Shown here in pieces: positions 1-12,074 of a stretch of DNA of 64,000 nucleotides (the first letter of the stretch is position 1; the number at the start of each line of letters is the position of its first letter). The notes beneath the pieces are model-generated. The model saw only the letters and a program-made list of their open reading frames with translations. It ran no database searches and was not told where the DNA came from. The DNA is taken from the NCBI RefSeq assembly GCF_032854445.1, contig NC_088301.1, positions 59,780,512-59,844,511 of the forward strand, written 5' to 3'. The position numbers and the translations under genes were made by a program. This DNA is from Liolophura sinensis (lineage: Eukaryota > Mollusca > Polyplacophora > Chitonida > Chitonidae).

Positions 1-103
1 AACAACTGCGAATTCTCTGTTAATCAGCAAAGTGATTCAATTATCACAGAACCACTCAAATGGTCTGAATACCACGGTCAACAGGAAAATCCTTTCAGAA
101 AAC

Positions 104-228
104 ATTTATTTATTTGATTGTAGTTTTATGCCGTGCTTAAGAATATTTTACTCATACGACGGCAGCCAGTATCAGTGGGAGGAGACCAGGCAGAGCCTGG
201 TGGGAAGCTCACCACCATCTGCAGGTCT
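104..228 (-). mobile_element. Truncated SINE copy
   Basis: Contains ttatttatttgattgtagtt, atgccgtgcttaagaatatt and cgacggcagccag, up to ccaccatctgcagg. Only the 3' (tail and body) half remains. Confidence 0.8.
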
Positions 229-1060
229 TACATAGAATATTATTGGATGGTTTTAACGTGATCCAACTTAAATCTGAATTAACATTATGAGCTGCAAAAG
301 AGGATCATGAAGGATAGAAAAAAATTAAAGTTTTAAACTAGAATATTTTCAGAAAGCTGACCAGGTAATTTGGACAGTAATGAAAAATGATAGCCTTGGA
401 TGTGCCAATTGTCAGTGGGGAGTAAATGTTCTTTAAAGTGCTTCCAATCAAAGGTTAACACACATTCAATTCGCCAACAACAGTAGATTCATTCATTGCT
501 GCAGCGTGCAATTTCTCATCTGAGCTTGTAACTGAGAATGCCTCCTTACTTATCAGTGGACAGATTGAGTGAAGTATGATGAGATATACTGTAACAGATG
601 GTATTATCAGTGTATTAAAACTCTGATGGAGTTGTTAAAATTCTTTGTGCATGAAAATGTTGAAGTAGTATCAACTGTGTGATGAAGCATGCAAGCTGAG
701 CCAATTGTTCCCCAGCACTGGATCTGAGGCCATCTGTCTCGCACTTAGTAAGGGTTAAATCCTCTACTGGCACCATCTTACATTGCTTGATATGCAAATG
801 CACAAAGAGAAAGCTGTGAACCACATTACATCCTCGCCTAAGTCCACCCTTGTAAGATGCTGACCACGAAAGCAGGATAACAAACTTAGGCAAAAGAGTT
901 CAACTGTGCGATCTACAAAACACAAAACACATATATGTATATTTATTTTACTAACATTTTATGCCTTCAAAACTTTCTCTCATAACACTGTCAGATTTTT
1001 GGATGGGGACATGGGGGACAGGGATCAAAAACACAATGTACACTCTTCAACTCCCAATTA

Positions 1061-1317
1061 TTTATTTTTTTGATTGGTGTTATACGCCGTACTCAAGTAT
1101 TTCACTTATACAATGGCGGCCAGCATTATGGTGGGTGGAAACCGGGCAGAGCCCGGGGGAAACCCACCACCATCCGCAGGTTGCTGGCAGACCTTCCCAA
1201 GTAGGGCTGGAGAGGAAGCCAGCATGAGCTGGACTTGAACTCACAGCAGCCGCATTGGTGAGACTCCTGGGTCAATGTGCTGCACTAGCGCGCTAACCAA
1301 CTGACCCACGAAGGCCC
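1061..1317 (-). mobile_element. Full-length tRNA-derived SINE with perfect 13-bp target-site duplication
   Basis: Read on the minus strand, this has a tRNA-like head (ggcctt..gtgggtcagttggttagcgcgc), a body with gctggcttcctctccagccc and a tail segment gaaatacttgagtacggcgt followed by an AT-rich end. The 13-bp sequence caactcccaatta is repeated exactly at 1048-1060 and 1318-1330, so both ends are defined and the insertion is young. Confidence 0.93.
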
Positions 1318-1330
1318 CAACTCCCAATTA

Positions 1331-4130
1331 AATTGCGTTTCTCAGAATGCTGTCTAGCACACCCAGAAAACCTAAAACTGCTACAGCAACTCACTCTGCC
1401 CAAGGAAAACTGGTTTATACAAGAATTTTTAAATAGTCTAATACTGTCAAATGTTCAGGTTACACAGGTCTGCAAACACTGTCATGCATTCAACCAAAAT
1501 ACTAGTGAAGCCTCACTATAGTGCGCCGCTTTGAGGACGGGTCCCGAACGCGTTATAGGTTCCTGAGCGCCTTACAGGCTACCTCGCACTATTATGAAAT
1601 GAGCTTGGGATCCAGTATATACGGCTACAGGATATCTTACAGGGCATGATTCTGATACTGAACAAAGTTTTATCAATGCAGCATGTGTTTTCGTCAAATG
1701 CTTTCTTACTGTTAGTTTACTATAAACGCATGGGATTTTGTGTCACCTAAGGATTCAAGCGTTCCTGCACCGTCCCATGAGTCATATCCCGTGAAGCTAG
1801 CCTCGTATCGCGTAATCACAGGCCTGAGCTGGTCTACAGAACACCGTTCATGTTAAACATTTCCACAAGCTGAATTCAAGTAACGAAGATGCATTCACTT
1901 TATTTTTAAATAAAAAAAGCTTCAAGACATATGGTATCCAATTCATACATGTCTCCTCGTATCAGAAGGGGCTTCATGTATGATGTCATGCTTTCTTGTG
2001 TTCTCCACTCTTCAAATTAAACAGGTATAACAGTAAACTGGGTGACAAACAAACAGTGGCTGTTGACTGCATGTTTCATTGTAGCAAAAGAATAAATGTA
2101 CTTGCGAGTATCGGTGTGGTCAGTCTACTTTACATTATTGCACTGTTTAACCTTTCAACCACTATCCAGTTGCGTGTTTTCAGTAAACTATCACTGATGT
2201 TTGGCGCGGTACTACTGAAACTCTATTACAGAACTGCACTGGTAAAGCCATTCATACACAAGGTTGGTCAGTTGCAAGAAGCACTTTAGTGACTTGCTGA
2301 TGCCCAATTAATCTAATGGGTAAGAATTCATGGTTAACCTGACAGAAGTAACTCCTGGAACTTAGATGCCTCAGATTCAAAATGGCCCTACTGCAGACGA
2401 CCATCAACAAAAAAAAAAAAATAATAATATTCACCATTTTAAAGCATATCATGCCAAATCAATGTATTACATGAAGGAAAGAGAAGAAAAATTAAGAAGC
2501 CGTTCTCAAAGGTCTGATTGAGTTCAGTTCAACTCTCACATCAACATACCAAACCCGTAAGCCAAATCTCACTCCATGCTGTTTCACACCTCGTTTTAGA
2601 GCCATTCAATAATCTGATTAAAGCTATTAGCATTTACTGAATGTATACAAACATTAATCCCTTTATGAGGTATGCCTGCCATAAAATTTGTTCTGCATGG
2701 CTGACAAAGCCACACACACACACGGAAGTAATGCTGCAACAACATCACATGTGCGTTTGAAATCAAATCGCTCGCAAAGAAAATGTAACCAGCTACAACC
2801 TCTTCCACTGTACGTAGAAAAATCCATTTCTCTTTGCTTATACTCACATAATATTCAAAAGATTAAGCCTAAAATATTAAATAACACATGGTTCACACAA
2901 CAACAGTAGGAAAATGAGGCAACTGATGTCGCGTTATTTACGCAAATTCTTGATGAAAAATCTTTACTCGTTTGCAGTTTTAGCTGTTATCACATGAAAG
3001 TACACCACAGGTTTTTGGGGACAAGATTTGGGCCGTATTATATCCGACTGCGCGCTACATCTAGGTGTCTTATAGTGAGGCTACACTGTAATACATACAA
3101 CCCACCGAATGCGCATGTTTTACTACGGACAGACAAATATGACTTACGACTTGCTGTGGATACGTTGTGGTATAAACAACATTCTGTTGTCCTGGGGTAT
3201 CCGTTGTTAAAATATTGGCTGGAATTGTTTGAGCTGCAAAGAAAAGCATATCAGTATGAACTACAAGTGACTTATTAATTCACCAGCATGTCATCTGAAT
3301 CTAAAGTCAAAATCCTCTAAAATTTATGGATAAATCTTGACTATGGTAAAACAGGACATAAAAGCTTTGAAAAGGCATTCAGGTTTAATATAAACATATC
3401 CCTATCAATGACAATGAATATTATTATTATATATTAATATAACAATTATACTTGAGAATTGAGAGTTTAAATGATTCTTTCTGTGCCCCAAGCTTCTTTA
3501 TTACCTACCATTAAAAAGGGTACTGCGTAACTCTTGTTCTCAAAGGCTTTTTTAATCTTATTATTGTTAACGCCACATTCAGGACTTTTTGGTTCATACG
3601 ATAGCTGTTATATGGAGGCAACTACAGATCTCTCTCAAGCTACCAACAAACTTTCACACGTAATGTACAAATATGCACAGTGTAGTTGTGGAAAACAAAG
3701 GGTCTCATACAAACATGTACTAATGGGTCAAACAGCCTGCCAAGTTGGTTCTCTCTTGTTTAAGACAACACCAGACCAAATGTATATACTGATGGATAAA
3801 ATATCCAACATGAAGTTTAAAAGCATAACTTGTTGTGTTTGTGATGTTGTTTAACTGAGAAATCACAGTTCAAAGTAAGCGAAATCACAAACATTAAAAT
3901 TATCAATTCTGATCAATGAGGCACGAGTAATTCATGTAAAACAAGAATGCAAAACTCTTGTTTGCCTTTGATCCAAATGTGCATAAGGAACAAGTGACAC
4001 AATATCATGTTTCTGCTTGCTTTCACATGACTCATCCCATGTCCTCTTAAGAATTCCAGAAAAAAAAAGCAAGGCTACCAAAGAGCTCACCAGCAGCAGA
4101 CATTTTACTGCCAAACATCATCTAGTCGTG
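1331..4130. other. Left intergenic/3' flank of NFYB, no gene seen
   Basis: AT-rich sequence holding short CA and A-rich runs and open frames under 110 codons without codon bias, splice context or any family I know. The missing NFYB terminal exon could lie here or nearer 4525. Positions 229-1060 are similarly featureless. Confidence 0.5.
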
Positions 4131-4390
4131 AATTTGGTAATTTAAGTTCATTAATATGCAAGCAGTAATGGAACATTCCCTCGTGTCACTGTGCTTTATA
4201 TGCATGTAAAACTTCAGAACAATAACATGCTATATTTTTTGAGATACCATCCCCTAATACACAATACACTGAATCAAGAATTTGGTAATTTTATGGTATT
4301 TAACCTGCCCACAGCAAATCAATGATGGAATATCCCTCTTGTGTTATTGTGCTCTACATTTATGCAAAATTTGAGCTCAATACAAGCAGT
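4131..4390 (+). repeat. Diverged tandem duplication of about 100 bp
   Basis: gaatttggtaattt, then a segment like tggaacattccctcgtgtca and cactgtgct, occurs at 4131-4225 and, diverged, at 4275-4390 (tggaatatccctcttgtgtt). Old; no coding signal. Confidence 0.6.
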
Positions 4391-4635
4391 ACTTTGAAAA
4401 ATACTACCATAAATATGTTGTTTGATTTCCCTCTTATTGGACACTAAACTCGGGTTAAGAAGTAAGCTATGCCTATACTTTGTACAGGTAAGCTAAAAAT
4501 TGGTTTATTGAGTTACTCCATACTTTATTCTGTTTCCACCCCTCTTCCTGAAGAACTTCTTATATTATTTGTTGCCTTTTTTTTTAACTGGAAGCGGACT
4601 AATAAGTCCCATGTCACATGGTCTTAACAACTTAC

Positions 4636-7600
4636 CAAAAGAGTCATCTATACACCCAAGTTCTTCTGATCCACCTGGAGTTGAACTGCCCTTTTCTCCC
4701 TTTGTTGACTGCAATTACAAAATGAACAATAATGAAAGCTTCACATCACACCAAACATGTAATCTATGGTCAACAGGGTAATCCAGCTTCAATAGATATT
4801 ACAAAACTTGTGTTAATCCTGAATACGCAAGTGTAATACTTCATGTTAGTGTTTTCGATTCATTCCACTGCCTTAAACAAAGAAAACTAGTACATTTATC
4901 CAATTCACATGCTTTTTTTCATCACTCACCTCTCTGTATTTTTGTAAAAATTGTTTCAGAGGCTCCACATAGTTGTCAAATCCCAATGTTGACATAGCAA
5001 ACAGAATATCCTCTCCATTGATGGTCTTCCTCTTCTCCTGATGACATCTTTCACTTGCTCTGATGATTGGTTAAGGACATTATACCCATAACAACAACAA
5101 AATTATTATATCATACAGTTTGTGCCATATTTGCTAAACTAAGTACTGATAAACGAAAAACAATTACTCTTTCAGTTAAAATAACTTTTCTTCCAATTGG
5201 CTGCCCCAAGAAGGAATTGATCAAATAAGATGATAGCTATCCAGAGCATGATAACAGAGATCATCTACAATATACAGAATAATGGTATAAAGACGTCCCA
5301 TTATTCACAGGACTTTTGGTCACACATTTTGGCATCAAACAAGAGAACTATTTAGTGCTTAACACACCAAAGGAAGACATGAAGGAAGGTGCACAGCCAA
5401 TGTCCAACCATACCTGTTGTTGTAATAACATTAATTTGCCTCTGACAATCAATGAAAACAAAATTGAAGAGAGAAAATATGAATGTGCACAACAATAACA
5501 TGGAATGCCTGCAATACATTGAAAACATTTGCCACACTTCTTTTTTCAATGATGGGCTTTTTTTCATGAAAGCTGTCCAGCTGACACTGAAACCATCTGT
5601 CTGAAAACATGAACTCAGGTAAGATCTTAAAACAGCATGAACCTCGCTTTCAGTCTTAAAAGCAAATCAGTCTCACCCATATCCATAATAAATCTACTTA
5701 TTTGATTGCCATTTACTTCATACTCAAGAATATTTCGATAAGACCTCAGCAAACATTATGGTGAGAGGAAACTGAGCAGACCTGAGAGGTAGCGTTTAAT
5801 ATGGTGGGAGGAAACCACAACCATCCGCAGGTTGCTGAAAGACATCCCCACGTGACCGGACACGAAGCCAGCATTATGGTGGGAGGAAACCCACCACACT
5901 CTGCAGGCTGACTTTTCCATGTGTGACCTGCGAGAAAGTGCTGACAATCTACATATAACTTGCATTAAGAATGCTCGATTAAAGGATACTCGCTTGTGAT
6001 GAAACTGATGAACTCTGAAACACATTCTTGTACGCATTCCTTAGCATCCTTGGCAATCTAAAATCATAAAAGGAAATCAAACTGACATAATTTTACTGTT
6101 TGACTGGTACAGGTATCTTGTCATTATTTCAGGTATGGCATGTGATATATTCATCATAAATTATAGTCTTAAAACAGAAACAGTAACTGCAGGGTTTTTT
6201 CTCTCACTTTTTCAGAGTACAACTCAGGTTACAAGTCAAAACCTGGCAGGAGATTAGCGCGTTCCTAGAGGCCTTGTACACAGTTTGTAGAGGGCCAGTT
6301 CTAGGACAGTCACCTGCAGTTTCGGCGATCCGTCCACTGTGACTGATCACACACACTTGGCTGAGCAATATTATGCCTAAGCGCTGTCCGTGGAAAGTTG
6401 AGGATGGAAAATTTAGTTCTTTGTTAGAATGATTTGAAAGAATTTTTGAAGGGCTAACACAATACATAAATCTGAAGTAAAGTATTTGATGTGTGTCTTT
6501 TTGATTGCAAAGTGGCAATTTTCTTATAAGTAGTGATTTACGAGTGAGACCACCACAATTGCTAAAACTTGCTCATTCTTCAGCTCCCATAAAAAAAGTT
6601 AGAAAGAGGACAAATATATTTCATTTCTTCCTTAGATGGTTTTCCTTGATGTGGGAGTCTTCTGCCGGTGAAAAATTACCTGCCGCTAGTTTATTTGGAA
6701 AACCTAACTTGACACTTTGACGCTGACAATACGTGCAACAACAACCACCACCACGCAGTATCACACGCAATTCCACGATAAAGGACAAGTTAGATTTTGT
6801 CTTTCTGACTTTATGGAAAATGTATAGTTTGTACAAAACCATGTAGGAACAGCACCCACATAGCAAATGCATGGAGAAAAAAATGATTCATTCTATAAGT
6901 TTTTCCCTCACAGAAGAAGAAATTCTGTAAGACGGATCGGAAGCAAGAGAACACGATCTCCTTTGTAACAAACAGCGTAGGTGGATAAAACGGTTCTGCC
7001 AACATTATTACATAGGAAAATGCCAATTTTTGAATCTCTCTCAGTAATCATGTATCCCCTGGATTTGTGATTTTTGAGCTTTACAGATAGTCTGAGTACT
7101 TCGGCAGAAATTTCATGGTAGCCTACTCGAAAGTGTCATGCAGAGACCTGGAAGAAAAACCCCTGCAATCTTTAGTGTCCAGCAGAAGATTGAAGAACAA
7201 TAGGCACGTGGTATTGCACTTGGAGTAAATAATACCCACAAGTGTCAAACTTTATTGACAGACACTGTATGGTGTTGAAAATCTTCAACAAGAGGAATAA
7301 ATTTCTCTCTCAAAACTGCTGGTGCTGATTTCACTGTTTCTGTGTAAATCCCTCTTCTCTAGGGATTGCCAGGTGGCAACTCTGTTAGCAAGCGTGTAGA
7401 AAATCATTGATTTAGGCTAATCTCGAAGACTTGTAAACACACCAGTCAAATTTAAAAAAGAAAACACCAGCCATTTTGGGTAACTTATTGAAAACACTAG
7501 ATATCTACAGCTAGGCCTACTTGTCCGTTAACCAGATATAACCTAGAGTGAAAGGTCTGATTCTGTCATGAACTCAGAATGCATGATTTTTTCTAGACGT

Positions 7601-10600
7601 CACCTTCAAATAATTTGACAAATGATAAGACACAAGCATGAAGGATCATGCAAAGGAACAGCCATACAAGACCGCTGTCTGCCTGTGTCGGGGTGATGTC
7701 CTGTGTTGGAAGTGCATGGTATTGTACAAGCTTGATTCACAAGAAAGTCATATTGGTTTGTGAAGTTTAAACGCCAATTTGGCAAGTTTACTGTAAAATC
7801 TGTGTGGCAAATTTCTATATTTTATAATACAAATATGTATCAAAATTAGTAAGCCTATGTCGACCATCAACACCAATGGAGAACTTCGATCACATATTTA
7901 CTCCCATAATCAGGTTGATAAACTGATTTTGTTGTGCTCAGGTAGGTTACATTCTGCAAGATAAATTTTCCACCTTCATGGCTATTATATTTTACATGAC
8001 TGAATACACTATGACTGCACTTTCATTATACGGAACCATATTCACACCTTGCAACGATAATCCTACACGCCTGCAGCAGCTCTCTGACACAGTTCCATAC
8101 AGGGTTTGTCAGGTATCAGTAGAGCATCAATCAGTATCATGTAGCACGATACAAGCGGTAAACAATTGGGTTTTAGCCTGAGCTGTACCGTAAGTACTTC
8201 AGTAATCAACATACCTTGCCAGTAGTTGGAATTGACTTCTTCATGATTCTTGCAACATTTGCAATTGGAAGAAATCGGTCCTAAAAATAAGGCAAAAGTA
8301 TTTTGGAGACATTCCCTGAAAATACAAATGTCTTCATGCATGTGATCTATTAAATCTACACATTCCAAAGTACACAAATGAATTAAGTGCTTTTTTTATT
8401 TGTATAAATGCCTGGCACTCTCAGATAGACAGTGTTTCAGCCGTCTTGAGCCAGAATGCAAGGGCATATCTGAATTGGAGGAAAAGAAAAGGAGGGTAAA
8501 AAATAAATTCTTACAATATTGCTGCATTATATGTTTATTAGTTAGTTAGTAAAAGTTGTTTTCTACTCAAGATACAACATCTACAACATTTGGCAATTTA
8601 TGTGTAGTACTGCACCAGACAGCAACACTTAACTAAGACATTGACAGGCAGCCAGTTGAAAATTAGTTGCACTGAACATTCCGTACATAATTTCTATACA
8701 AGGTGCAAAATTACATCCCTCTTTTCAAAGCTGCTATACATCTACTTGGGAGGCATGTCAAAAGTTATCATGTACTATCATACTCGCCAAACCTTCAGCT
8801 CACTTCATACTTATAGTCCTTACAGTGACGGTGACAAGACTATGTATTTCTAATTTACTGCACACCCCTATGATGTACAGTACCCCCAAAGGTTCATCTC
8901 ACATGTAAATACATACCTGTTTCCTCAAATGTTCTTCTTGGATATTTACATATCTCTTCCCTCAAAAATTCATTTTGGATATTACATACCTGTTCCCATA
9001 CAGGTAACATACACATATATATTTAACATGTATATTAAATACCTGTTCCCGCAAGGGTTCATCACTCCGTGATTCATCACCTTCTCCTTCACCAGAATCG
9101 GCTTCTGCCTCATCCCCACCATCTGAAAACATTTAAAATACTTTGTATTTCATATCAAATAGAATTGCACATAAAGTGTAGCATTTAATGTTTGAATATT
9201 TTCTCAGAAAACCGTATAGAGATATAAGAGACATAGTTGAGACTTCCAGATCAACTAACCATCAACATCAATATATTTAGGGAAAGGGCTGAAGACTGAC
9301 TTTTTTTACTGGGTTAAATTCCCTTGTCGTTTAGACGAGGAGAGAGGGTCAACAGACATTAATTGTCTGACACTCAAGACATGGCATTGTGTTGTAATTA
9401 TGATGCCTACCATGTAACTTCAGTTCTGCTGTACAGATTATACGGAATTACAAATTCTTTATAATACATTATCGATTGACAGGAAGATCGTATTCGGTTT
9501 ACCAGAATATTAATTCGCTTAAAATGATAAAATGTTGACATCCACTCGTCAGAGCTGCAGATTACACCCACATTGGGTACATATAATTTAAACCATGCAT
9601 AGTCAAATTACTGCGCAGAATGATGTAAATTTTTCTTTGTGACGTTTGCATTCCATCGAGCGTCATTGTGATGTCGCGCGACCATACAAGTGTTGCCTGC
9701 TGTCAACATGATGCATATGCTGTTAACTGCTTTGTAGTACACAGTACAAAATCTGTCATATTCAGATCAAAATGGCAGGATTATCTGTAGTCCATCTAGT
9801 TGCTGTTTTAAAATTCTGACATTCATCATAACACTTAGTCCATCCCAGCCATTTAAAAGCATGGCGCGAATTTAAAACTTCCATCTCCTTTCCACTCATG
9901 GCAACCCAACTCACCTCCTGTGCACATTTCTATGTATTTTTTGGTGGAATCCTGCAATCTCTTCTCCTAATTTACTATCCCCACCATTGAAACTGATTAA
10001 TTGGCTAAGTTGTGGTCACATTCACTGCTAAAACTTTGGCGGCACTGAGCCCCTTGCTGTCAACAGCCATTTTGAAGTGTCAAGTGACGTACTTCCTGGT
10101 CTGAAAAGTAACTGAGTTTTGGTCTTAAAAACCTCTAGAAAACTATTATTTTACCATTACCTTCTGTAACCACAACTTCTTTTCAATTTAACACAAATGG
10201 GCATAACAAAATGTATATTCAGTGTAGTTAAGTTTGCGCTGTGATTAAGACAGACATCTATCTTTGGGCTTCACTGAGACTGGTTTCATTGAGTTGGAGT
10301 TCAAAAATGTGCAGTGATTGTTTGAGAGGCGAGAGCAGACTCAATGTTACAATTAATACCAGAATTTTAGCACAATGAGCCCATCTACTTGGACTACACT
10401 ATTCAATGTCAATATGGGCCAGGCTAAAAAATATGCTTGCTGTGCATAACCCAATCTTGAAATGACACTCTAAAATGGGCCATACTTGAAATTTTTTATT
10501 CGAATCTTATTTTTTTCCTCTTCCAATTTCAATTTCCTTAAAATCACTCTATTTCATTTGCCTGAATAAAAGAAAGGAATTCACTACAGTCCAACCCTAT

Positions 10601-10838
10601 CCTTTTTTTTTGTTTTTTGTGGCATGGTGGCATTACATCCAAAGATTTTTTTAAGGATGGCCTAGGAAGATGGCAGTGAGACAGGGTCAGTCTATGATAT
10701 CCCGACTGTACCATCCAGTCGGCACAGCTTTATACTCTGTTTTATACCTGTCACAACATAGGAGGCGTTGCTGGCACTTATAAAGGAATCTCCTATTGTG
10801 CCATTATCGCCAGCACCATCTCCACCTGCCCCATCCAT
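4636..10838 (-). CDS. NFYB: Nuclear transcription factor Y subunit beta (NF-YB), six exons found, last exon uncertain
   Basis: Minus-strand exons: 10838-10748 (start ATG), 9122-9043, 8280-8215, 6057-5990, 5059-4930 and 4708-4636; every junction is GT-AG and keeps phase. The first 57 residues are Gly/Asp/Glu-rich. From residue 58 comes the NF-YB histone fold, with [18 protein letters not shown], then [15 protein letters not shown], then [22 protein letters not shown] is known to dimerise with NF-YC through this fold and, with NF-YA, to bind CCAAT promoters in the nucleus. After the fold I see only a short Ser/Gly/Glu tail ([13 protein letters not shown] onward). Exon 6 ends at a good donor (G|GTAAGT). 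The terminal exon is unresolved: a weak candidate at 4547-4525 would add seven residues and a stop, and reading through the donor gives 23 residues and a stop at about 4565. Identification is very secure; the C-terminus is not. Confidence 0.93.
5696..5925 (-). mobile_element. Rearranged SINE fragment in NFYB intron 4
   Basis: SINE segments are present but repeated: tatggtgggaggaaac-like text occurs near 5757, 5800 and 5875, and gcaggttgctgaaagacatc lies between. It looks like a duplicated or nested copy between exons 5 (5059-4930) and 4 (6057-5990). Confidence 0.7.
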
Positions 10839-11211
10839 CTCAGATCACTGTAACAAAGCCAGACAATTTAAAAATACTTGATTATAAGAAAAATAAATAA
10901 CCACCATATATCACATATATCTAACAACATTGGCCCTGATTCTTATTTACAAAAAATAAAGATTATTCATCATTTTGACATTCCCATGATTTACATGCAT
11001 GCTTTAAAGCAAACCATGCACTTATGACAATTGTTTTAACGCAAACATCGTTAAATATACGGTGCATGCACTTATCTGCAAGAGCAAATGACAACTTTAC
11101 TTTCGACTTCTCAATGAAAGATATCTAGGCATAAGAGAGTTAATCTTACGCCTTTAGACGATTTGGCAGGTAGTATCGCAGATTTGAGGAAAGAAAACAC
11201 CGGTACTGATG

Positions 11212-12074
11212 TCACCAAACCGGATATCCAATAGTCCTCAAAACGTATCCTGATCGGGAAGAAGTTTTACTACACATGCATATTGAACTATCACAAAAGA
11301 AACATGGCGGCGTTATCAGCAAGTGCCCCAAACAAAACATGGAGGTCTTCGTCAGCGATTTTTTTCCTAGTTTCAAATTAAATCTTCCGTCGCATGACGA
11401 CTTCTCTGTGTTTTGAAAGTGAAGCACGTGTCGACTATTGGCCGAAGGATAATGGCAACAAACCTATATGTGATTGAGACGAAATTGAGAAATTGGTTGG
11501 TCAACTCAGGAGCCAGTGAGATTTCAGCAGATACCCGCAGCCAGTCAGAGACCGAACAACCTTCAACTCTACGGCAAACGCTCTTCCACGAGTATGACTA
11601 GCCCCACGAACGTTATGGATTACACTGAGCTGTCAATGCTTAAGAAATAGGCACACCTTTATTCTCTGTGCTAAGAGAAAACTGTAGTTTTCGAAAAGGA
11701 AAATTACCAAAATCGTCAGCGTACAAAACCCTTCTGTACAGATCTCTCTTCTTGTTATGTACTTCACCGCTGTGTAACCAAATTCTTGTAAGGGCAGACT
11801 GTTTACCGCGAGAATCCCGATGACCTTGGGTGAAAGTAAATAGTGCCTCTAAAAACTAACATTGTAGTGGGCGTGTTGTAACGATAGCTTTCTGAACGTG
11901 GAGAGATAATTTAAACAGTACAAAATCAAGGAAATCGCTAAAAATTTACAGTTTTTGATGGAATTAAACTAGTGTCTGAAGACCATGCTAAATTACGTCA
12001 CAGAATTACTACACGATGGCTGACTGGGGAATTCCCAGGGAGAACCACGCTCGACTGACCGAGAAACTGTAAAC
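11212..12074. promoter_or_regulatory. Divergent NFYB/UBL4A promoter interval
   Basis: This is the interval between two head-to-head start codons (NFYB at 10838 minus, UBL4A at 12075 plus). Seen here: a YY1-like AACATGGCGGC at 11301-11311, an E-box CACGTG at 11425-11430 and an inverted CCAAT (ATTGG) at 11437-11441. The sequence is less AT-rich than the flanking introns. Transcription starts cannot be placed from sequence. The CCAAT box would allow NF-Y to act on its own subunit gene, but that is inference. Confidence 0.5.

Noticed and set aside
2994-3278. 94-codon plus-strand frame
   Set aside because: No recognised domain, poor start context and AT-rich surroundings; expected by chance.
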